Assembly (NCBI GenBank): GCA_937944385.1
Contig: CALDYQ010000019.1
Span: 1 to 33,914 of the forward strand
Source: an uncultured Burkholderiales bacterium
Lineage (GTDB): Bacteria; Pseudomonadota; Gammaproteobacteria; Burkholderiales; Casimicrobiaceae
Length of the DNA: 33,914 bases
Direction: 5' to 3'
The translations under genes and the position numbers were made by a program. This document shows, piece after piece, positions 15,626-23,817 of the stretch; within the stretch, counting starts at the first letter, position 1; every line of letters starts with the position of its first letter. The notes under the pieces are model-generated. The model was given only the letters and a program-made list of their open reading frames with translations. It was not told the origin of the DNA and ran no database searches.

Positions 15626-17875
15626 ATGAGCGACAGCGCTACTTCGACCCCCGCGGTTCAAGCCATCTCGGTGGAGGTGGCCGACATGGTCTGTGCCACC
15701 TGCGCGCTCGTGCTGGAGCGCACGGCGGCGGGCATCGATGGGGTGCGGAGCGCACGCTTTCACTTTGCCACCCAGCGCGGACGCGTCGAGTTCGATCCGG
15801 CGCGGACCGATGCAGCTCACGTGCTGGCGCGGCTCCAGCAGGCCGGCTATGCCTGCTGGCAGGCGGGCCGCGTCACGCCGACGGAACGCATTCGCAGACA
15901 CCGGCGCCAGCACATCCTGCGTGCCGGTCTCGCCCTGTTCCTGGCCATGCAGGTCATGATGCTGACCCTGCCGCGCTATCTGGGCGGCAGCGAAGTCGAG
16001 CCGGAGTTCGTGCGCCTGCTCGACGGTGCGGCCTGGGCGCTCACTCTGCCGGTGCTCACCTGGTGCGCGCTGCCGTTCTACCGAGGCGCGCTGCGAGAGC
16101 TGCGCATCCGCCGACCGGGGATGGACAGTGCGGTGAGCCTCGGGCTCGTGCTCGCGACCGTCGGCTCGGCAGCGCAGTCGCTGTCGGGACTCTCGGCCCA
16201 CTATCTCGATTCGATCTCGATGACCGTGGCGCTCCTGCTCACGGCGCGCTGGTTCGACTGGGAGCAGCGGCAGGGGACGCAGGCTGCGCTCGAGGCGGCC
16301 CGCGCGGCCATTCCGGAACCGTGGGTCGAACGGATCACGCCCGTCGCATCGGCCATGGCGCCTGTCGCAGATGCGCCCACCGTGCCGGCGCCGGACGCGC
16401 CCACGGAGCGGGTGCTCGCGAGCGCCCTTGCTCCTGGGGAGCTGATCCGGATCCTGCCGGGACAGGCCGTGCCGGTGGATGTAGCGCTCGAGGACGCCTC
16501 GGCGTTCTTCGACGAATCGCTGCGCACCGGCGAGGCCGAGCCGGTCGAGCGGCGTGAGCACGAAGAGATTCCCGCCGGCGCGGTGCTGATTGGCCGCCCG
16601 GCCGTGCTTCGGGTGCTGCGGCGGTATGAAGAGAGCGCCGAGCACGTGCTCTGGAGTCAATCGAACGAAGCGGCTCGACCGGATGCCGCGGCACTGACCG
16701 ACCGAGTGGCACGCCTCTTGATGAGTGCGGTGATCGCGCTTGCGGCGACCACCTTCATCATCCTTGCCTCGACCGACGAGATGGCGGTGGCGATCGAGCG
16801 CACCGTGGCGCTGCTCGTGGTGACCTGCCCCTGCGCGCTCGCGCTCGCAGCACCATTGGCCCGAGCGCGGGCATTCGCGGCGGCACTCCGGGAGGGCGCG
16901 CTCCTGCGCCGAGCGGATGCCCTCACCCGCCTCGCCCGGGTGACGGATTTCGTGTTCGACAAGACGGGCACGCTGACCGAGCCGGCACGTCCGGTGCTGC
17001 GCGTGCTGGACCCCGCGTTCAGTGAGGCCGCGCTGATCCATCTGATCGCACGCATCGAGCGGGCTGCCAATCACCCGCTCGCCGAGACCTTCAGAGCGTT
17101 GGCCGAGAACGCGCCGCCGCCCGAGGAGGAGGCGCTCCTTCGGGTCGAAGCCGCCGAGTGGCTGCCCGGCGAAGGCGTCGAGGCGGAGGTTGCCGGCGCG
17201 ACCTGGCGCTTCGGGCGGCCGCGCTTCGCGCTCGCGGGCGAGCCCACTCCGGTCGGAAACGGTTCGGATCTCGTCTTGTCCCGCGAGGGACGCCCGATCG
17301 CGGTGGTGAGCTACGAGGACCGCCCGTTGCCCGCGGCCGCCGAGACGCTCGACGCGCTCGCTCGCTGGGTGTCCGCACATCTGCTCTCGGGTGACCACGC
17401 CGATCGGGTGGAGTGTCTGCGGCAGGCCTTCTCGTTTGCGAGTGCGACCGGGGGGCTGAGCGCCGAGGCCAAGGCGCGGGCGATCGCGCGCATGCAGGCC
17501 CAAGGGGCGCGCATCGCGATGGTCGGCGACGGCAGTAACGACGCAATCGCGCTCGCCCGCGCCGACGTCTCGATCGCGGTCGGGGCGGCCACCGACCATG
17601 CCCGGGGCAGCGCCGACATCCTGCTCGGCGGGCCCACGCTCGAGCCGTTGCCGCGGCTCATGGCCCTTGCTCGACGATCCGAACGAATCGTGCTCGAGAA
17701 TCTGCTCTGGGCGGGGCTGTACAACGCGGTCATGATCCCCGCTGCCATGCTCGGCTGGATCAACCCGATCGTCGCAGCGACCGGGATGGCGGCCAGTTCG
17801 GCGCTCGTGACCCTGAACGCCCTCCGCGTGCGGGTCGCCCCGCCCGGAACGGCCTCCTCGAATCCAAGAACCTGA
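15626..17875 (+). CDS. ccoI: cbb3-oxidase copper P-type ATPase CcoI/FixI
   Basis: This 749-residue P1B-type ATPase exports Cu(I) from the cytoplasm to supply the CuB site of the cbb3 oxidase. Seen in order: an N-terminal heavy-metal-associated domain with MVCATC (Cys23, Cys26), membrane helices, an actuator domain with TGEAEP (301-306), the intramembrane metal site TCPCALALA (401-403), phosphorylation motif DKTGT (Asp445), NHPLAE of the P1B nucleotide domain, and GDGSNDAIALA. Linkage to ccoS and ccoN separates CcoI from general CopA exporters. An Ala/Pro-rich stretch of about 30 residues (236-265) enlarges the actuator region. No clear Shine-Dalgarno precedes the ATG. ccoS follows after 4 bp. 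Confidence 0.95.
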   Translation: MSDSATSTPAVQAISVEVADMVCATCALVLERTAAGIDGVRSARFHFATQRGRVEFDPARTDAAHVLARLQQAGYACWQAGRVTPTERIRRHRRQHILRAGLALFLAMQVMMLTLPRYLGGSEVEPEFVRLLDGAAWALTLPVLTWCALPFYRGALRELRIRRPGMDSAVSLGLVLATVGSAAQSLSGLSAHYLDSISMTVALLLTARWFDWEQRQGTQAALEAARAAIPEPWVERITPVASAMAPVADAPTVPAPDAPTERVLASALAPGELIRILPGQAVPVDVALEDASAFFDESLRTGEAEPVERREHEEIPAGAVLIGRPAVLRVLRRYEESAEHVLWSQSNEAARPDAAALTDRVARLLMSAVIALAATTFIILASTDEMAVAIERTVALLVVTCPCALALAAPLARARAFAAALREGALLRRADALTRLARVTDFVFDKTGTLTEPARPVLRVLDPAFSEAALIHLIARIERAANHPLAETFRALAENAPPPEEEALLRVEAAEWLPGEGVEAEVAGATWRFGRPRFALAGEPTPVGNGSDLVLSREGRPIAVVSYEDRPLPAAAETLDALARWVSAHLLSGDHADRVECLRQAFSFASATGGLSAEAKARAIARMQAQGARIAMVGDGSNDAIALARADVSIAVGAATDHARGSADILLGGPTLEPLPRLMALARRSERIVLENLLWAGLYNAVMIPAAMLGWINPIVAATGMAASSALVTLNALRVRVAPPGTASSNPRT

Positions 17876-17879
17876 TCAC

Positions 17880-18071
17880 GTGGAAGCGCTCTACATCCTC
17901 ATCCCTCTGTCCCTCGTCCTGGTGGTCGTGATCGCCGCTGTCTTCTGGTGGTCGGCCTCGAGCGGTCAGTTCGAGGATCTGGAACGCGAGGGGCAGCGCA
18001 TCCTCGACGACGACCCCGAACCGCCCGCGCGCGCAAGCGGGCGCACTGCACCTGACGATACGCCCCGCTGA
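17880..18071 (+). CDS. ccoS: cbb3-oxidase maturation protein CcoS
   Basis: This 63-residue single-span membrane protein has a hydrophobic helix at about residues 4-25 ending in [21 protein letters not shown], the conserved CcoS block, and a short acidic tail. CcoS is needed for cofactor insertion into the cbb3 oxidase. It starts with GTG 4 bp after the ccoI stop, which implies translational coupling. It is the last gene before the ccoN promoter. Confidence 0.93.
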   Translation: MEALYILIPLSLVLVVVIAAVFWWSASSGQFEDLEREGQRILDDDPEPPARASGRTAPDDTPR

Positions 18072-18104
18072 CCGCTGGCTCGACACACCCCGTCCGCGGT
18101 CGCC

Positions 18105-18118
18105 TTGACCGAGGTCAA
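18105..18118. promoter_or_regulatory. FNR/FixK box in the ccoN promoter
   Basis: TTGAC-CGAG-GTCAA is a perfect inverted repeat of the FNR/FixK type, centred at 18111.5. A TATCGT hexamer at 18141-18146 sits where a -10 element belongs if the box is at -41.5, giving a start of transcription near 18153. This is the classic class II activation layout. ccoN begins 80 bp further on. Confidence 0.8.
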
Positions 18119-18232
18119 AGCGTTCCGGGCGGGAAATTCCTATCGTGTTCCCTGAGATGCACCGCAAGCCCACCGCGCGCGACCGGGCGACGGTGGCCCA
18201 TGGCGATCAAGGAAGCACGAGAGGACCACTGC

Positions 18233-19672
18233 ATGTCAGCAACAGCAACCATTCCAAACGAAACATACGACTACGGGGTCGTCTACCGTTTCGCGATCAT
18301 GACCGTCGTCTGGGGCATCGTCGGGATGCTCTACGGCGTCATCATTGCCGCGCAGCTGGTGTGGCCCGAGCTGAACGTTCACGAGTATCTGAACTTTGGC
18401 CGCCTTCGCCCGTTGCACACCAACACGGTGATCTTTGCCTTCGGCGGCTGCGCGCTCTTCGCCGCCTCGTATTACGTCGTGCAGCGCACCTGCCACGTGC
18501 CGCTGTTCATGCCGAAGCTGGCTGAGTTCACGTTTTGGGGCTGGCAGCTCGTGATCGTGCTGGCAACCATCACCTTGCCGCTCGGCATCACGACCAGCAA
18601 GGAGTACGCCGAGCTCGAGTGGCCGATCGACCTCCTGATCGCGGTCGTCTGGGTGGCGTATGCGGTCGTCTTTTTTGGCACCATTGCCAAGCGGCGTACC
18701 TCGCACATCTATGTCGCCAACTGGTTCTTCGGTGCCTTCATCCTCACCGTCGCCATCCTGCACATCGTCAACAGCGCGGCTGTGCCCGTCAGCCTGACCA
18801 AGAGCTATTCGGCCTACGCTGGCGTGCAGGATGCGATGGTTCAGTGGTGGTATGGCCACAACGCGGTGGGCTTTTTCCTGACCGCGGGCTTCCTGGGGAT
18901 GATGTACTACTTCATCCCTAAGCAGGCTGAGCGCCCGGTCTATTCCTACCGCCTGTCGGTGGTGCACTTCTGGGCGCTGATCTTCACTTACATGTGGGCG
19001 GGCCCGCACCACCTCCACTACACCGCGCTGCCCGACTGGACGCAGTCGCTCGGCATGGTGTTCTCGCTGATCCTGCTCGCGCCGTCCTGGGGCGGAATGA
19101 TCAACGGGATCATGACGCTCTCGGGTGCCTGGCACAAGCTGCGCGATGACCCGATCCTCAAGTTCATGGTCACCTCGCTTTCCTTCTACGGGATGTCCAC
19201 CTTCGAAGGGCCGATGATGGCGATCAAGACGGTCAATTCGCTCTCGCACTACACCGACTGGACGATCGGCCATGTGCATTCCGGTGCGCTCGGCTGGGTT
19301 GCCTTCATCTCGATCGGTGCGATCTATTACATGATCCCACGGCTCGTCGGCAAGGAGCGCATGTACTCGACGCGTCTCATGGAGATTCATTTCTGGATGG
19401 CCACGCTCGCAATCGTGCTCTACATCGCCGCGATGTGGATTTCCGGCGTGATGCAGGGCCTCATGTGGCGCGCGGTCAACGCCGACGGCACGCTCACCTA
19501 CAGCTTCATCGAATCGGTCAAGGCGAGCTACCCGTTTTGGTTCATTCGATTCCTGGGTGGCGCGCTCTACCTCTCCGGGATGTTCCTGATGGCCTACAAC
19601 GTCTGGATGACCGTGCGCAAGTCCCGCACGGTGGCCGCCCCGATTCCGCAGCCCGTGGTCGCTGCAGCCTGA
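18233..19672 (+). CDS. ccoN: cbb3 cytochrome c oxidase subunit I (CcoN)
   Basis: This is the catalytic subunit (479 residues, 12 or so membrane helices) that reduces O2 to water at a haem b3-CuB centre. Metal ligands visible: His62 in RPLHTNT (low-spin haem b), His209 in WWYGHNAVG (CuB), His259-His260 in AGPHHLHY (CuB), and His347 and His349 in [12 protein letters not shown] (high-spin and low-spin haems). Tyr253 in [10 protein letters not shown] is the tyrosine expected to cross-link to His209, and the EGPMM glutamate of the proton path is present. The start at 18233 is preceded by AGAGGA. An in-frame ATG at 18200 is less well placed. It is first in the ccoNOQP operon under an FNR/FixK box. 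Confidence 0.97.
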   Translation: MSATATIPNETYDYGVVYRFAIMTVVWGIVGMLYGVIIAAQLVWPELNVHEYLNFGRLRPLHTNTVIFAFGGCALFAASYYVVQRTCHVPLFMPKLAEFTFWGWQLVIVLATITLPLGITTSKEYAELEWPIDLLIAVVWVAYAVVFFGTIAKRRTSHIYVANWFFGAFILTVAILHIVNSAAVPVSLTKSYSAYAGVQDAMVQWWYGHNAVGFFLTAGFLGMMYYFIPKQAERPVYSYRLSVVHFWALIFTYMWAGPHHLHYTALPDWTQSLGMVFSLILLAPSWGGMINGIMTLSGAWHKLRDDPILKFMVTSLSFYGMSTFEGPMMAIKTVNSLSHYTDWTIGHVHSGALGWVAFISIGAIYYMIPRLVGKERMYSTRLMEIHFWMATLAIVLYIAAMWISGVMQGLMWRAVNADGTLTYSFIESVKASYPFWFIRFLGGALYLSGMFLMAYNVWMTVRKSRTVAAPIPQPVVAAA

Positions 19673-19688
19673 ACCAAGGAGAACGTAC

Positions 19689-20318
19689 ATGGCAGCCGAA
19701 AGCAAGGGCTTCTTCAATCACGAAACGATCGAGAAGCGCACCGGTCTCTTGATCCTCCTCGTGATCCTCGTCGTGAGCGTCGGGGGGCTCGTTGAGATCG
19801 TCCCGCTCTTCTTCCAGAAGAACCTGATCGAGCCGGTCCAGGGCTTGAAGCCCTATGAGCCGCTGCGGCTCGTCGGTCGCGACATCTACATCCGCGAGGG
19901 TTGCTACAACTGCCACTCGCAGATGATCCGGCCGTTCCGTTCGGAAACCGAGCGCTACGGCCCGTATTCAGTAGCGGGCGAGTTCGTCTACGACCGGCCG
20001 TTTCAGTGGGGGTCGAAGCGCACCGGCCCAGACCTCGCACGCGTCGGCGGCCGCTACAGCGACGAGTGGCACCGCCTGCACCTGATCAACCCGCGCGACC
20101 TGGTGCCCGAGTCGAACATGCCGCCGTACGCCTTCCTTGATCGCCCGATCAAGATGACCGATGTCTCCGAGCGCATGAAGACGCTCAAACTGCTCGGTCA
20201 CCCCTACACCGACGAGGAAATCGCGCAGGCCCCCGAGGCCATCAAGGACAAGACCGAGATGGAAGCGCTGATCGCCTACCTCCAGGGCCTGGGCACGCAG
20301 ATCAAGGCCACCAACTGA
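19689..20318 (+). CDS. ccoO: cbb3 oxidase mono-haem subunit II (CcoO)
   Basis: This 209-residue protein is anchored by one N-terminal helix (about 18-40), with a periplasmic cytochrome c domain carrying a single haem site CYNCH (Cys72, Cys75, His76) and the probable distal ligand in ESNMPPYAF. It passes electrons from CcoP to CcoN. The ATG follows AAGGAGA, 16 bp after the ccoN stop. Length and sequence are typical. Confidence 0.97.
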   Translation: MAAESKGFFNHETIEKRTGLLILLVILVVSVGGLVEIVPLFFQKNLIEPVQGLKPYEPLRLVGRDIYIREGCYNCHSQMIRPFRSETERYGPYSVAGEFVYDRPFQWGSKRTGPDLARVGGRYSDEWHRLHLINPRDLVPESNMPPYAFLDRPIKMTDVSERMKTLKLLGHPYTDEEIAQAPEAIKDKTEMEALIAYLQGLGTQIKATN

Positions 20319-20333
20319 GGAACCACGAGAACC

Positions 20334-20513
20334 ATGGTCGAAGAACTTCGCGTCCTGTTTACGGTGCTCTCCTTCCTCACCTTTTTGCTGATCGTATGGT
20401 GGGCGTGGCGGCCGAGTTACAAGGAAAAGAGCGCGCACATCATGGAGGATGTCCTTCGTGATGACGATCGAAACACGAACATTCCCCGCCCCAAAGATGA
20501 GGTCATGCCATGA
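20334..20513 (+). CDS. ccoQ: cbb3 oxidase small subunit CcoQ
   Basis: This 59-residue membrane protein begins MVEELRVLFTVLSFLTFLL, with one hydrophobic span (about 7-25), then WAWRPSYKEKSAHIMED and a polar tail. CcoQ stabilises the CcoNOP complex in several species. It lies between ccoO (15 bp gap) and ccoP. Its TGA stop overlaps the ccoP start (ATGA), so translation is coupled. It is short enough to be missed by length-limited gene calling. Confidence 0.92.
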   Translation: MVEELRVLFTVLSFLTFLLIVWWAWRPSYKEKSAHIMEDVLRDDDRNTNIPRPKDEVMP

Positions 20514-21442
20514 CTGCTGCTGAATCCTATCTACCCGCCGGCTGGGCGTGGTACATCGCCATCGTTACGGTCGCCTCACTGGCCTACTGCTTGTGGGTGT
20601 TGATCAGCAACAACACCCGAAAGCTCCCAGGCGAGGAAGTCAAGCTGCATGGCACGAACGTATGGGACGGCTTGCGCGAGTACGACAACCCGCTGCCTCG
20701 CTGGTGGCGCAATCTTTTCTATATCACCGTCTTTTTCGCCAGTGCCTACCTGATTCTCTATCCGGGCATCGGCGTGAGCACGGGCATCCTGGGCTGGTCG
20801 AGCAGTGGGCTGCACAAGGCTGAGGTCGAGGCGACGGAGAAGCGGGTGGCCCCGATGTTTGAAAACTACGCCAAGCAGGACGTGGCCGCACTTGCTGCCG
20901 ACGAGGGCGCAACCAAGATTGGGGCAAGCCTCTTTCAAGCCTATTGCATCCAGTGCCACGGTTCCGACATGCGCGGCGCGAAAGGCTTCCCCAATCTGGT
21001 CGATGCCGACTGGCAGTGGACCGGCACACCGGAAGGCATCCTCGAGACCATCCTGGGCGGCCGCAACGCGGCAATGCCTGCGTTCAATGAGCAGTTGAAC
21101 AAGGACCAGATCGCCGATGTGGTCAATTACGTCATCCAGCTGAGTGGCCGGCAGGTCGATGTCGCTTCTGCCGCGCGCGGTGAGGCGACCTTCAAGACGG
21201 TCTGTGCCGCCTGTCACGGGCCGGAGGGCAAGGGGATGCAGGCCCTGGGCGCGCCGAATCTCACCGATTCGACCTGGCTCTATGGGGGTTCTGCGGCGGC
21301 AATCACCGAGACACTCGTGAAGGGACGTGCAGGTGTGATGCCCGCGTTCAAGGACTTCCTTGGCGAACCGCGCGTCAAACTCCTCGCCGCCTACGTCTAC
21401 GCGCAATCACGCGAGGCCGAGCGCACTGCATCTACGCAGTAA
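20510..21442 (+). CDS. ccoP: cbb3 oxidase di-haem subunit III (CcoP)
   Basis: This 310-residue subunit has two N-terminal membrane helices (about 12-32 and 68-85) separated by GTNVWDGLREYDNPLPRWW, the conserved CcoP block. Two cytochrome c domains follow, with CIQCH (146-150) and CAACH (232-236). It accepts electrons from soluble cytochromes c. It overlaps ccoQ by 4 bp. A hairpin without a T-run follows the stop. Confidence 0.97.
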   Translation: MTAAESYLPAGWAWYIAIVTVASLAYCLWVLISNNTRKLPGEEVKLHGTNVWDGLREYDNPLPRWWRNLFYITVFFASAYLILYPGIGVSTGILGWSSSGLHKAEVEATEKRVAPMFENYAKQDVAALAADEGATKIGASLFQAYCIQCHGSDMRGAKGFPNLVDADWQWTGTPEGILETILGGRNAAMPAFNEQLNKDQIADVVNYVIQLSGRQVDVASAARGEATFKTVCAACHGPEGKGMQALGAPNLTDSTWLYGGSAAAITETLVKGRAGVMPAFKDFLGEPRVKLLAAYVYAQSREAERTASTQ

Positions 21443-21459
21443 ACCGCGCCTCCGCGCAC

Positions 21460-21482
21460 GCCCGGGACACGCTTTCCGGGGC
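21460..21482 (+). other. Hairpin between ccoP and ccoG
   Basis: GCCCGGGA (21460-21467) pairs with TCCGGGGC (21475-21482), with one mismatch and a 7-nt loop. There is no T-run, so it is unlikely to be an intrinsic terminator. It could protect or separate the ccoNOQP and ccoGH parts of the transcript. A perfect AGTGATCACT palindrome follows at 21483-21492. Confidence 0.4.
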
Positions 21483-21518
21483 AGTGATCACTCGAAGTAG
21501 AACCAGGGTAGATGCATC

Positions 21519-22922
21519 ATGGGCAGCAGTGCCGCCGAGAGCAAAGTCATCGAGCTTTACAAGGCCGCCCCGAAGATCTACCCAAAGTCGGTGAGCGGCC
21601 GCTTCGCACGGCTTCGCGTCTTCACGCTGCTGGTCACACAGCTCGTGTTCTACGGCCTCGCGTGGCTTCAGTGGAACGGCCGACAGGCGGTGCTGTTCGA
21701 TCTGGTCGAGCGGAAGTTCTACATCTTTGGCTGGATCTTCTGGCCGCAGGATGTGCTGTATCTCGCTTTCATCCTGATCATTTCGGCCTACTCGCTGTTC
21801 TTCGTCACGGCGATTGCAGGCCGTGTGTTCTGCGGCTACGCCTGCCCGCAGACCGTCTACACCGAAATCTTCATGTGGGTCGAGCGCTGGTTCGAGGGCG
21901 ACCGAGCGGCACGCATGAAGCTCGATCGCGGGCCATGGACGCGCGAGAAGCTCTGGCGCAAGGGCGGCAAGCATGCGGTGTGGATCCTGATGGCGCTCTG
22001 GACAGGGTTCACATTCGTTGGCTATTTCACGCCGATCCGTGATCTCGCGGTCAAGGTGACCACGCTGTCCACCGGACCCTGGGAGACATTCTGGATCCTC
22101 TTCTACGGTTTTGCCACCTGGGGCAATGCAGGCTTCATGCGTGAGCAGGTCTGCAAGTACATGTGTCCCTACGCGCGCTTCCAGAGCGTGATGTTCGATC
22201 GCGACACGATGATCGTGACCTACGATGCGGCGCGCGGTGAGCCGCGCGGCAGCCGGAAGAAGGGTGTCGACCCGGCATCGGCGGGCCTCGGGGCGTGCGT
22301 CGACTGCTCGCTGTGTGTGCAAGTCTGCCCCACCGGTATCGACATCCGCAACGGGCTGCAGTACGAGTGCATCGGTTGTGCAGCTTGCATCGACGTCTGT
22401 GACTCGGTCATGGACAAGCTCAACTACCCGCGGGGCCTCGTCCGTTATGCGACCGAGAACGCGATCGAAAAGCAGTGGGGCTGGCGTGAGGTCCGGGCGC
22501 ACATCCTTCGACCGCGCATCATGATCTATGGCGTCGTGCTCGTTCTTCTCGTGGGCGGGTTGCTGAGCTCGCTCGTGCTGCGCAATCCGCTCAAGGTGGA
22601 CGTGATCCGTGACGCCCGCGTGCTCGCACGCGAAGTCGAAGGTCAGTGGATCGAAAATGTCTATCGCCTGAACGTGATGAACGCGTCAGAAGCCGCGCAT
22701 CGCCTGCGGGTGAGCGTCGAAGGTATCGATGGCGCGCGTCTCGACCGCGGTGGCCTGATTGCGGTGGACGCGGCGTCGAACGCGAGTGGCACGGTCGCTG
22801 TGCGCGTGCCCGTCGGCGCCTTGTCGCCGGGCACACATCCATTGCAACTGATCATCGAGTCCGAAGCCGGGGGTGCCCCGCTTGCGGTACGGGAAAAGTC
22901 GACCTTCATGGTCCCGAGATAG
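21519..22922 (+). CDS. ccoG: cbb3 assembly Cu reductase/ferredoxin-type protein CcoG
   Basis: This 467-residue polytopic membrane protein (also known as RdxA or FixG) has two [4Fe-4S] sites in a cytoplasmic loop: CVDCSLCVQVCPTG (Cys260-270) and CIGCAACIDVCDSV (Cys284-294). Further conserved cysteine pairs occur at FCGYACPQ (105, 109) and VCKYMCPYARFQ (212, 216). A C-terminal membrane helix (about 330-350) leads into a periplasmic Ig-like FixG domain. CcoG reduces Cu(II) for use in building the CcoN active site. The ATG follows the ccoP stop by 76 bp. ccoH follows. Confidence 0.96.
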   Translation: MGSSAAESKVIELYKAAPKIYPKSVSGRFARLRVFTLLVTQLVFYGLAWLQWNGRQAVLFDLVERKFYIFGWIFWPQDVLYLAFILIISAYSLFFVTAIAGRVFCGYACPQTVYTEIFMWVERWFEGDRAARMKLDRGPWTREKLWRKGGKHAVWILMALWTGFTFVGYFTPIRDLAVKVTTLSTGPWETFWILFYGFATWGNAGFMREQVCKYMCPYARFQSVMFDRDTMIVTYDAARGEPRGSRKKGVDPASAGLGACVDCSLCVQVCPTGIDIRNGLQYECIGCAACIDVCDSVMDKLNYPRGLVRYATENAIEKQWGWREVRAHILRPRIMIYGVVLVLLVGGLLSSLVLRNPLKVDVIRDARVLAREVEGQWIENVYRLNVMNASEAAHRLRVSVEGIDGARLDRGGLIAVDAASNASGTVAVRVPVGALSPGTHPLQLIIESEAGGAPLAVREKSTFMVPR

Positions 22923-22937
22923 AGGAAGGAGCCGTAC

Positions 22938-23405
22938 ATGTCAGAAGCAGTTTCCACCACTCCCGTGCGTCCAGTCAGCAAATGGATCTGGCCCGGACTG
23001 CTGATCGCGGGCCCTGCCTCGGTGATCGTCGCCTCTGCGATCACGGCGATTTTCGTGGTACGCCACCCCGATGGACTGGTCGCCAACGACTACTACAAGC
23101 AGGGTCGACTCATCAACGGCAAGCTCGCGCAGCTCGAGGCCGCACGTAGTCTCGGGCTGGCTAAGCCGGCGATCCGCGTTGAATCCTCGGTGATCCGCGT
23201 TCGCTTCGAGCGACCCGAGATGCGCGAGCCCATCGCCTGGGTACTTGCGCATCCAGTCGATCCGGATCGGGACCTCCGTGGGCTGGCGTATCCGGTTGCC
23301 GCGGGCGAGTACGCGATCGAGCTGTCGACGCCGCTCGATGGCCATCGCAACCTGCTCATGACCGACGCCGCGGGCGTACGTTGGCGCGTCGAAGCGCGGC
23401 TGTGA
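22938..23405 (+). CDS. ccoH: cbb3 assembly protein CcoH (FixH)
   Basis: This 155-residue FixH-family protein has one N-terminal membrane span (about 16-42), followed by VRHPDGLVANDYYKQGRLIN, the family hallmark, and a periplasmic beta-rich domain. CcoH interacts with CcoN during oxidase assembly. The ATG lies 15 bp after ccoG and is preceded by AGGAAGGAG. Downstream, a small membrane protein gene starts 4 bp after the stop. Confidence 0.92.
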   Translation: MSEAVSTTPVRPVSKWIWPGLLIAGPASVIVASAITAIFVVRHPDGLVANDYYKQGRLINGKLAQLEAARSLGLAKPAIRVESSVIRVRFERPEMREPIAWVLAHPVDPDRDLRGLAYPVAAGEYAIELSTPLDGHRNLLMTDAAGVRWRVEARL

Positions 23406-23409
23406 GTCG

Positions 23410-23697
23410 ATGGCCATGCCTCCCCTGCCTACGGACAAACCCCGCTCCGCTCGCTGGGGCGCAGTGCTGTGGCCCGCATTTCTGGGTGCGGCGCTCGCCG
23501 ACGCCGTACTGTTCACGCTGATCGATCCGGCCCAGGTGCACTGGCTCGAGGGTCGCCTGCACCTCTCTCCATTGATGGCCTACACGGTTGGGTTTTTCGG
23601 TTTCTGGCTGCTCATCGCGGCCTCGAGCTGGCTCAGCCTGTGGTTGCACGAGTCTCCCTCAGGCGAGCCGCCGTCACCCCGCAGTCCGCGCAACTGA
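23410..23697 (+). CDS. Small two-helix membrane protein of the cbb3 cluster, function unknown
   Basis: I do not recognise a named family. The 95-residue protein has two predicted membrane helices: WPAFLGAALADAVLFTLI (about 19-38), and YTVGFFGFWLLIAASSWLSL (about 58-77). They are joined by a short polar loop, HWLEGRLHLSPLMA, with charged or proline-rich ends. It starts 4 bp after ccoH, and an alternative ATG two codons later is possible. Similar small proteins next to ccoH are familiar to me from other betaproteobacteria, so this is likely a conserved accessory rather than a spurious frame. Position suggests a role in cbb3 assembly or stability, but nothing in the sequence shows a catalytic or metal-binding site. 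Confidence 0.75.
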   Translation: MAMPPLPTDKPRSARWGAVLWPAFLGAALADAVLFTLIDPAQVHWLEGRLHLSPLMAYTVGFFGFWLLIAASSWLSLWLHESPSGEPPSPRSPRN

Positions 23698-23748
23698 CTG
23701 CCCGTCACCCCCGGCCCTGATGACCGCGCGCCCCGAACCGCTCGTCGC

Positions 23749-23762
23749 TTGACTCAGCACAA
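23749..23762. promoter_or_regulatory. Partial FNR/FixK box upstream of hemN
   Basis: TTGAC-TCAG-CACAA has one perfect half-site and a second with 3 of 5 bases. It is centred 62 bp before the hemN GTG, a distance that would allow class II activation with a short leader. The TTG here could be mistaken for a hemN start codon. Confidence 0.35.
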
Positions 23763-23817
23763 ATCCTACTCGCCGACTGAGGCGCACACTTTCCCCGTCC
23801 GCCAAGGGGGGCCTCAC

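Noticed and set aside
15548-17599. 683-codon minus-strand frame over ccoI
   Set aside because: ccoI has all P-type ATPase motifs in the plus strand; the antisense frame is Arg/His/Gly-rich noise.
18236-19717. 493-codon minus-strand frame over ccoN
   Set aside because: Antisense to a gene with every haem and copper ligand; the composition is Asp/His/Arg-rich without motifs.
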